Assembly (NCBI GenBank): GCA_023935145.1
Contig: CM043698.1
Location: 81,982,001-82,046,000 of the forward strand
Origin: Bretschneidera sinensis
Taxonomy: Eukaryota > Streptophyta > Magnoliopsida > Brassicales > Akaniaceae
DNA: 64,000 bases
Direction of reading: 5' to 3'
Program-made: the position numbers and the translations under genes
The notes under the pieces: generated by a model
What the model was told of the DNA's origin: nothing
Databases searched by the model: none
Seen by the model: the letters and a program-made list of their open reading frames with translations, nothing else
In this document: one piece after another, positions 57,107 to 64,000 of the stretch
Layout of the letters: every line of letters begins with the position of its first letter
Position numbering within the stretch: the stretch's first letter is position 1

Positions 57107-57787
57107 TTTTAGATGATGCCAATAGACTTTCCTAAAACAATGTTAATCAAGTCAATATTGTAATATATAAAACAAAAGAATGCATAATCACAAACTTCAA
57201 ATTGATTGGTAAGTGGATGAACTGAAATTGATACAAACTCATGTTGGCAATTGGTCTCACCAAATAATTAATATTAATAATTATTACAATCTTAATATAA
57301 ATTAGTAACATAAAAATTATTGAAATAATAATAGTAATACTATAATAAAAATAATATATATATATAAGTATTTATAATAATTGTATGATTTTATAGTAAT
57401 TTATTATAAATAATTATTATTATTACTATTATTAACATCTGATTATTACTAATCTTCAAAATTATTTTAATAATTTATGAAAATAATAACATATTACTAA
57501 ATATGTAATTGTATAATTATTATATCATGTTATGCCAAAAGCATATGCACATAATAGATTGTCTTTCATGCAAGCTCTACATGATAGGGTATCAGGCCAG
57601 AGAGAGCAAATTCAGCCAAGAAAAATATATATCTACACTGTGCTTTAGTTAGAACAATCAATTATTTTCTCTATATTCACAGGTACTAAAATGGATAACC
57701 CTCTGTTTTATAAACTAGCTTTTTCATTATCAAGAGGTAGACTTTGTTTTGTTTATTGAGAATATACTACCAGTGAAGGAAGCTCAC
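57107..57787. other. Upstream region of TNP2
   Basis: AT-rich (many AATAATTATTA-type runs at 57240-57530), without ORFs. It should contain the TNP2 promoter, read leftwards. Nothing more is recognised. Confidence 0.4.
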
Positions 57788-57911
57788 CTCGGCAGTCAAG
57801 TTTGATACGGCTATATGGAACTTTTCTCTGGTTTTTGTACCAGCAACCTATCTAGCTTTTGCAACCTTACTGAAAGCACCGTTAAGCCATGCTGCTCCAG
57901 TAGTCACATAC
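57788..57911 (-). pseudogene. Captured exon of an RRM protein (BPA1/VIP1-like) inside CACTA
   Basis: An exon-like block bounded by a minus-strand acceptor (tctgaatag) and donor (GCCGAG/gtgagc): YVTTGAAWLNGAFSKVAKAR, stop, VAGTKTREKFHIAVSNLTAE. The pattern Y-V-x-T-G-A-x-W-x-x-G-A-F-x-K-V-A-K-A followed by G-x-K-T-R/K-E-K-F/V is found at the C terminus of plant RRM proteins such as BINDING PARTNER OF ACD11-like ones. The AR/stop position is expected to be G-Q, consistent with GGA CAG becoming AGA TAG. Only this exon is seen. Family recognition is from memory of the motif. Confidence 0.45.
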
Positions 57912-58894
57912 CTATTCAGATACCAAAACAGAGTTCATCAATCAACATTCTCCTTCCCTTCTATAACAGAAATGAACTTGTGACAAATTACCTACGACAA
58001 AGCTCAAGAGGACATCTTCCATATATAACACAAACAATCATCAAATAAATAAACAGCCAGCTAAAATTAGTGAGATGAAGAAGTCTGCACAAAGAGAACA
58101 TATACTCAAGATATTCAAGAATTAAGATCAATTTTCCGTAATAGACAATAATTGAAGGAAAAACTAGAAGGGCAGAAACTGAGCCTCAAATTCCAGACCG
58201 CAACTCATCGAGTCTGATTAAAAAAATACTTGTAAAATTATACTACTTAAAAAAGATTAGTTCAACCTAGGTAATGGACCTCATTAGGTCCAAATAGGAG
58301 CTGAAAGTACATTGTGGATATTTTGATTTCAAAGGATATTTTATATAGCTTCCTGCAAAAGCAATTTAGAAGCATAGCCATCCTTTCCCCAAATAATATT
58401 CTTAGAGATTGGCACTGATAAGAAAACTATTCTTAGAGATAAGCCACCAAGCAAAGAAATCCTTTCAACCAGAATGTTCCTCAGATCTTGCAGAATCTAT
58501 ACAGACACTGAATCAACATAGCTGTTCTGAATCATACTAACTATTCTGAACAATTGGAACTTCTTAGCAAGCTACGACATGTCAGAAGTGATTTTTTTAT
58601 AAGCATAAAAACTCATCAGAATAATAATTAAACTACTAGAACTGAAATAGTGAATAATCAACAGTAGTTACTTTATTACAAAAATTAGGAACAGTAAATA
58701 TTTTCATTAATCAAAAAGTAAATAGCTCCTGAAGAAAATCATTTTCCATATGCACTGCATAGAGCTCCTGATGAGAAGAATTCCCAAACCTAAATCAACA
58801 TATTCTAGACCTACGTCATAAACATGCAAAATCCAAAAATGGCTCACTTATGTCTCAATATAGTTAGTACACATAATATAATTTGAAATTCCCA
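57912..58894. other. Probable captured intronic sequence inside CACTA
   Basis: No coding block was recognised between the two captured exon-like pieces. It is less AT-extreme than the element's other spacers and includes pyrimidine tracts with AG, so it may be introns or UTRs brought along with the fragments. Confidence 0.3.
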
Positions 58895-59027
58895 CTTCTT
58901 GATCCTCCCGTTGATGGACAACATTCGAGAAATTGACAGACAAATCAGAGTAAATCGAAAGAACCTTCAAGATTTTGCCGTTGATCTCGCGAATCAAGGC
59001 CACGTTCTTGGCTAGATGGTCGGGGAT
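58895..59027 (-). pseudogene. Captured ELF4-like fragment inside CACTA
   Basis: A 44-codon open block: IPDHLAKNVALIREINGKIL, then KVLSIYSDLSVNFSNVVHQR EDQE. It matches the C-terminal half of the EARLY FLOWERING 4-like domain (I-P-D-N-x-x-K-N-V-A-L-I-x-E-L-N-G-N-I-x-K-V-V-x-x-Y-S-D-L-S-x-N-F). ELF4 proteins work in the circadian evening complex with ELF3 and LUX. The upstream 60 bp has a weak trace of the N-terminal half (QQTVL at about 59070-59086) with deletions. It is on the same strand as the transposase and just inside the right subterminal array. Confidence 0.68.
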
Positions 59028-59029
59028 CC

Positions 59030-59454
59030 CAAGGCACTGTCACGAGCAGAAGTGCTTCAGCTGTGCGACAATACTGTCTGCTGTGGATCGAACAATTGAA
59101 GCCCATTAGCTTGCAAGAATGAGAAGGGCGAATGACAGGGTGGAAAACAATGGCTTACCAGAGATAAAAGTGGTTGCGCACTGTCGGGGCAGCGATTTCA
59201 CCTTCTTCACGTAACCCAAAGATGGCACAGTACAACAGCTTGAATGACAGCTTACTTGAAAATAGAGAGAGAATGGGTGAACAGCACAACAGGTCAAAGG
59301 CTATGTGCGTGGAGGGGTTCACGGCGGCTGGGGTGAACCGTGTCGGTGATGGCTATGTAACCCGACCTGTAAGGGAAATGGCGCGGTGGAGCAGGGAGCG
59401 GCAAAAAAAATTTAGAGGAAAAAACATCGTGGCAAAGGTTTTATATGTGTAATT
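59030..59454. other. Moderately GC-rich segment next to the captured fragment
   Basis: GC is higher here than in most of the element. Short open frames exist on both strands, but none shows a domain I recognise. It may be 5' sequence of the captured ELF4-like gene or another captured host piece. Confidence 0.3.
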
Positions 59455-59973
59455 TTTTGCATATACCGGCGCTTTAAAGTGCCGGAATATGCTCATTTTT
59501 CGACGCTTTGAAGCGCTGGAATACGCTCCAAACCCATTGCGGCGCTTCAAAGCGCCGAAATATGCTCCTCTGTATATACCGACGCTTTGAAGCGCCGGAA
59601 TATGCAATGGGTTTCGAGCATATTCCGGTGTTTGCGGCGCTTTGAAGGGTCAGAATATGCTCCTCTGCATATACCAGCGCTTTAAAGCACTAGAATATGC
59701 AGCATATACCGGCGCTTTGAAGCGCCGGTATATGCTCGAAACCCATTGCATAGTCCGGCGCTTCAAAGCGCCGATATATTGCGGCGCTTTGAAGCACCGC
59801 TATGTGTATTAAGAGTCACATATAACGGCGCTTTGAAGCGCCGTTATATGTTCTTTGAATATTGCGGTGCTTCAAGCAAGCGCCACAAAAGAAGCACTGG
59901 CGGGTATTATATTGCTGCGTTTTTGTAAAGCGCCGGAAATAAAGCGCCGATAAATGTCAATTATCTTGTAGTG
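59455..59973. repeat. Right terminal and subterminal repeats of CACTA
   Basis: About twenty copies of GGCGCTTTGAAGCGCCGG-type palindromes in 0.5 kb, spaced by 15-30 bases with TATACC/ATATGC in between, then the terminal repeat ending GTAGTG. Longer and denser than the left array. Confidence 0.9.
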
Positions 59974-60060
59974 TTAGTTCCATTTTTTTATAGGCACCCA
60001 AATTCAGTTTTTTTCTCTTTGAATCTTACGTTATAAATTTGGTTTGATTGATCTTGCTAG

Positions 60061-60407
60061 TGCTAGGAGAGGAAGAGTATATCTCCCACAAGATGAATTG
60101 ACACATGCTGGCCTATCCGATGATGACATATTTCGCGGCCAAGTGATGGACAAGTGGAGGAGTTTCATGAAGGGACAAATAAAGCGAGCGAGGATGTTTT
60201 TCGACGAGGCAGAGAAGGGTGTTGCAGAGCAGATGGCCAGTGTGGGCATCCTTGTTGCTATATCGGCAGATCTTAGATGCCATTGAAGCAAATGATTACA
60301 ATAACTTCACAAGGCATGCGTATGTAGGGAAAGCAAAGAAATTGGTATCTTTGCCTATTGCCTACGGAAAAGCACTTATGACCTCTTCTAAAATGGTTAG
60401 GAGTTAG
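60061..60407 (+). pseudogene. PSY: PSY exon 5
   Basis: [28 protein letters not shown]...[21 protein letters not shown] deletion of about 13-14 bases then shifts the frame, and the other frame gives [27 protein letters not shown]...[14 protein letters not shown] and a stop. The acceptor reads gctag/TGCTAGG; relatives have AG/ATGCTAGG, so one base is missing. Confidence 0.87.
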
Positions 60408-61251
60408 ATTAAAAATTTTTGCAATTTTTTAACTGACTTGTTATAACAAGTCTCAGCACCGTAATTTTTTCCCTCTTTATTGGTGAAATCAAGAAAAATT
60501 GGATCATTAGCTAAAAATCTGTATATTTGTTAGTGAAGTTGAAAAGAGATCGAAAATCTCTTCACCTTGCAAGCTTGCAATCTTTGTAAAGTTGCCTCTT
60601 TAATTCTAGAAGAAGATTTGAAAGCGCTAATTCACATTGGTTTACTCCCTTGCACATATTAACAGATTGTTCACTTAGGTGATGCTAATTAAGCTTATAT
60701 TTTATTTTGTCTACTTTTTAACGTATGTGATGTCAAATTTTATGTTGTTCATCAGTTGGAATTATGCCGGTTGAACCAGCTTTAGGCACCACGATTTGAT
60801 AAAGATAATAGAAAAGTAAAAGTAGAAAAAAAATATCACATCTCTCTTAATCCTCTTGATCAGTAAAGATTTGAATTTATACATGCGAGAAGAAAAGTTT
60901 AATTTTTATATATTTTATATCTCCTTTTTCACTCTCAAATTTTCTCAATTTGAAAAGATTAGTAGTTGTACAATAAAAAAACACTAATCATCTTAATTTT
61001 TTTTTCTTTGTTTTGATATATTAACGGAGAGAGGGATCAAAATCGAATCTCATATATGAAAGATCCGAAAGTAACCACCAAATAAAAAGCCAAAATTATT
61101 TTTATTTATTATTAAACAAGAGAAAAATTGCTTTTTATTAATTTTTTTCTCTTCCTTTGTATTTCTCGCACGTTTCTCCTTCTAAACACACATTTCGTGG
61201 AAAGCCCACAATCAAATTTTGCTTAAAAGTACAATAAGAATCATGTCCAAC
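60408..61251. other. PSY 3' flank
   Basis: Downstream of the PSY stop codon, presumably the old 3' UTR and then AT-rich spacer. No gene recognised. Confidence 0.4.
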
Positions 61252-61254
61252 TAA

Positions 61255-61934
61255 GGGACCATTTTTGGGACTCAAAATTGATTCTAAAACGGTTTTAAGT
61301 AGAAGTGTTGCAGAGTTAAAGGCTACTTAGTGTTTGGTAAAAATTGTGTTAAAAGTGCTGTCAAACTAATTGATATATATTTGTAAATAAGTTGTAAAAC
61401 TGTTTTTAGATGTTGAAATTTATAACAAAGGTATATGAATACTATATGATTATTTGAATGTTTTTATTATTTGTACAATATAAATATGTTAATGTTATTT
61501 ACAATAAAATATAAATAGTTAAAATAATATTTATTAATAATTAAATTAAAAATATTTATTAATAATTAAATTAAATAATTAAAATAATAATTTCAATATT
61601 CTAATAATATTGGATGCATCATTGTTATATTTAAAATTTGATTAGAAAGAATGGTTATTGATTTATATATATAGTGGCAAGAGTGTAAATACATTTACCA
61701 CACAAAAATAATTTAGAAATATGAATAATGTCAAAATTAATTATGGAATTAAAACCTACAAAACTCAGTTTCTGATTTTGAGCCTAAATTAGTTTTTTTT
61801 TTTTAAGAAAAAAAGAAAAACTGTTTTCAACTTTTAATTCATAAAAAAAACAAATCAGAAAATTGATGTTTAGCTAAACTTTTTCCTTTTGACTGTAGAA
61901 ACTGTTTTATATACAAGTACTCCCAAACAGGCAC
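61255..61934. mobile_element. PIF/Tourist-like element, 680 bp
   Basis: Left end GGGACCATTTTTGGGACTC and, on the other strand, right end GTGCCTGTTTGGGAGTAC, with TAA on both sides (61252-61254 and 61935-61937). Non-coding AT-rich core. Confidence 0.5.
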
Positions 61935-61937
61935 TAA

Positions 61938-62520
61938 GCTAGAAACTCACAAGACAACTTGTGTTAGTATTTGCATGGACAGAGAGATTACAAGTTGGAG
62001 AAGCTGTGGACAGAAGCTAGAGCTGCACCTCTGGCATTTAAGAGAGGCCAAGAAGGAAGGTTTTAGAAAAATTATATTCTTGAAAGAGATGCTCCCCTTT
62101 TGGTGGACCGAATGGTTCCAAACTGTCCAGCCTATAATTTAGTTTGTCAGTGTCAGACTTCTTTCTGTAATGTTTCATGGCCTGCTCCATCTATTCTCTC
62201 TTTTGTTTTTGTTTTGTTTTATGTAACGATTTATAACTTGTGTTTTTTTAATCAAAAAAGGATCTCATAAATTGTTTAAACTTACAATTTTTCATACAAA
62301 GTGTGTATTATTGTAAGTATTAAAAATAAAATATGATAAATAATCTTAATTTTATGAGGAATAAAATATTTAATCTAATAAATAAAGTTTAAGTAAAATA
62401 TATTTTTTGAAGGATACATTCGCATGTCTAAATATAATATAATTTATGGGATAAAATAAATCTACTTTGATCATGTTATGTATTTTAACGGTAAGCTGTT
62501 CTCTTTTGTGGAACGGGAAG
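61938..62520. other. AT-rich spacer
   Basis: No gene recognised up to the LINE fragment. Confidence 0.35.
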
Positions 62521-62790
62521 CGCTTCCTAGTTTCAAGCCTGGAAGGAGACCTCGGCAAAAGGATCCCCTTTCACCCTATCTGTTTGTATTTTTTATGGAA
62601 AAGTTATCCCTCTTGATCAATCAGTCATTGGTTGAAAGGTAACGGAAGCCTATTCAATTGAGTAGAGGATCTGCCTCTTTCTCATTTCTTCTTTGCAGAT
62701 GGCCTTATTCTCTTCTCCCACGCGTCTCCATCTTACATCAAAGTGGTTATGAATGTGCTTAAGTCTTTTTATGATTCCGTTTATAATAAA
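62521..62790 (+). pseudogene. LINE (L1-type) reverse transcriptase fragment
   Basis: SFKPGRRPRQKDPLSPYLFV FFMEKLSLLI (relatives R-G-L-R-Q-G-D-P-L-S-P-Y-L-F), then a stop-broken stretch, PIQLSRGSASF, and FLFADGLILFSHASPSYIKV VMNVLKSFYD. The catalytic F-A-D-D is F-A-D-G. The fragment ends at the LTR that begins at 62801. Confidence 0.8.
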
Positions 62791-62800
62791 AATAATTTAA

Positions 62801-63753
62801 TGTTATGGCATATTTTGATTGGGCCACGTGAGGCTCTAGTAAGTAAGAGAGAATTGGTTTGAAAAGGAAGAGACATGATAGGAGCATTAAATGAGATAAG
62901 ATGATCACGTGTCAAAAAGCCTGCGAAATAAGGACTTTTAAAAAGAGAAGTTCAACGGGCAACATCTAGACAAGCAAGATAACTTGAGGACTTGAGGCTA
63001 ATGAGCTCGAGGGAACTTCTAATACCTCGACCTCGAGCATGCATAAATACTAATCTGACTATTCAGGGATTGAGAACAATTCAAAAGTCTTGCATTTAAG
63101 CTGGCTAAGATAAAAGTGGTCACGATTAAATACGACTTACATAATGGAGTTAAAGATTTTGATAGTGGCATGCTCAGTGCATTTAATCAAGAATACGCGG
63201 GGAAGTGGAAACGTGGGAGGCCCTTGGAAAATATCAACACACAATTGTCTAAGCATGAAGCAGTATAAATAGTAACAGAATCAATCATAAGGGACACAGA
63301 CAATCATCCAACAATCATTATCCTTTTGCATTTACTTTCCTTTACTTTCCAGTTTCAATATGAGTAGTTGTACTGTAATCATAGCTGTAATTCCACTTCT
63401 TCACTCCCTTTCTTTATCGATCTCAAAGTTGACGCAAGCCAGGGCTACATTGAAGGCTTGACCTACATTACAACGAGCTTGAGGAGTCTGTACTTGGTAC
63501 TTTGAGATTTTAACCCTGCAAACTATTTATATTAGAATTGCTTTCAGTATCAACACATTGAATTTGTTGTTACTACGCATTTGTTATTCATCATGTTCAT
63601 TAACTGCTAGATTAAATTCTTCTCCTTGAATTTATAACGGCATATCATAAAGTCATCTTAATTGAGGCAATATCGGACTCATATAGAGAAATACTGTTTC
63701 ATTTGAGTCCACTTCAACCTCGATTGAAGCATAAATTAAATCTTGCATCAACA
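62801..63753 (+). repeat. 5' LTR of a Tat-like gypsy element (element runs off the window)
   Basis: About 950 bp, TGTTATGG...CATCAACA, followed by a Tat-type primer-binding site. TATAAATA at 63264-63271 is a likely promoter box. Its partner LTR is beyond the right edge, so the 5' border is inferred from the TG start and the end of the LINE fragment. Confidence 0.55.
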
Positions 63754-63760
63754 AGATTTT

Positions 63761-63778
63761 TGACGACTCAGTGGGAGC
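63761..63778 (+). other. Primer-binding site, Tat type
   Basis: TGACGACTCAGTGGGAGC, related to the TGGCGACTC...GGGGA site of the Tat element at 13284, shortly after the LTR end. Confidence 0.5.
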
Positions 63779-63807
63779 AAATCTAGTATATACTAGTTAT
63801 TAGATCA

Positions 63808-63987
63808 ATGACGAAGACTCCAGTAAATCCGGAAGATACTTATGCTCCTTATGTCTCTACAAATCACTTAGACAAACTAGATCAGGACATGGGCCAATTA
63901 GACTCCCAAATGGATATGTTGGTGGCTAACCAACGTCAAACCAGGGAGGAAATAGCCCAAATAACTAGACAAGTGACTGAGTTGTAG
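63808..63987 (+). pseudogene. Start of gag of the right-edge Tat-like element
   Basis: 59 codons, MTKTPVNPEDTYAPYVSTNH then LDKLDQDMGQLDSQMDMLVA NQRQTREEIAQI, a coiled-coil start common in Tat gag. It ends in TAG after TEL, where the frame would normally go on. The window ends at 64000. Confidence 0.5.
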
Positions 63988-64000
63988 AGCCAATATCAAC

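Larger units (their letters stand above)
49425..59973 (-). mobile_element. CACTA (En/Spm) transposon, 10.5 kb
   Basis: The right end on the other strand is CACTACAAGATAATTGACAT. The left end is CAATACAAGATAAATTGTCA (third base changed). Both ends are followed by GGCGCTT...AAGCGCC palindromic subterminal repeats. The target duplication is TTA (49422-49424 and 59974-59976), the 3-bp CACTA type. It encodes TNP2-like and TNPA-like proteins on the minus strand and carries two apparent host-gene fragments. It is inserted in PSY intron 4. Confidence 0.93.
46589..60407 (+). pseudogene. PSY: Phytoene synthase pseudogene split by a CACTA transposon
   Basis: Phytoene synthase condenses two geranylgeranyl diphosphates to phytoene, the first committed step of carotenoid synthesis in plastids. 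Five exons are readable (46589-46938, 47739-47789, 48594-48763, 48858-49092, 60061-60407), with family exon sizes and phases. Lesions: a frameshift in exon 1 after the transit-peptide part, an in-frame loss in [11 protein letters not shown] (V-V-L missing), [11 protein letters not shown] instead of [12 protein letters not shown] (one codon lost next to the first Asp-rich motif), exon 4 followed by aatta instead of a GT donor, one base lost at the exon 5 acceptor, and a frameshifting deletion after EKGVAE. Intron 4 is 11 kb long and holds a 10.5-kb CACTA element. Expression of a normal enzyme is not possible. Confidence 0.88.

Noticed and set aside
59455..59973. Regularly spaced short repeats resembling a CRISPR array
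   Set aside because: The units are palindromic in themselves, spacers are short and similar, no cas genes exist, and the context is a plant CACTA terminal region.

Overview
The window is nuclear DNA of a flowering plant, most likely a eudicot. It is AT-rich, its genes have GT-AG introns, and it is packed with nested plant transposable elements: Ty1/copia, Ty3/gypsy Tat and Tekay types, LINE, CACTA, hAT and PIF/Harbinger-like. I see no tRNA or rRNA gene, no CRISPR array and nothing prokaryotic. I cannot name the species.

Layout. 1-1237 holds no recognisable gene. 1238-3586 is a small non-autonomous LTR element whose right LTR is split by an inverted-repeat element. 4491-10752 (minus) is the 5' part of a JASON-like host gene: three exons that join in frame, with a copia element (4823-10048, TSD ATAAA) inside intron 1. 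12822-25898 is a decayed Tat-type gypsy element with a second copia element (13999-20087) inserted in its gag. 26405-30113 is a hAT-like element (8-bp TSD, 7/8) carrying a U-snRNA-type promoter motif and split by a gag-protease-only LTR element (27279-29750). 31080-33616 has a LINE fragment and a second member of that small LTR family. 33717-33860 looks like the start of an NADP-malic enzyme gene with a frameshift. 34140-36581 is a 2.4-kb solo LTR. 36850-42457 is a Tekay/Del chromovirus whose short LTRs share ends with that solo LTR, and its right LTR runs on into a second primer-binding site. 43181-46036 holds a hAT MITE and a Tourist-like element that contains a third small LTR element, itself containing a tiny MITE.

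46589-60407 (plus) is a phytoene synthase (PSY) gene in five exons. It is broken by frameshifts, small deletions, a lost splice donor and a 10.5-kb CACTA transposon in intron 4 (49425-59973, TSD TTA). The CACTA element has long palindromic subterminal repeats, a TNP2-like transposase whose four exons join in phase but carry four in-frame TAG stops, a second transposase-like gene, and two apparent captured host fragments: an ELF4-like piece and an RRM-protein piece. The right end holds a PIF-like element, a LINE reverse-transcriptase fragment, and the LTR and gag start of another Tat-like element that runs off the edge.

How it fits together. Only the JASON-like gene looks potentially functional here. 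PSY and the malic-enzyme-like piece are relics. The two copia elements, both gypsy elements and the CACTA transposase all carry in-frame stops, many of them where a glutamine or tryptophan codon is expected. This fits C-to-T decay of methylated DNA. The PSY relic instead decayed mainly through indels.
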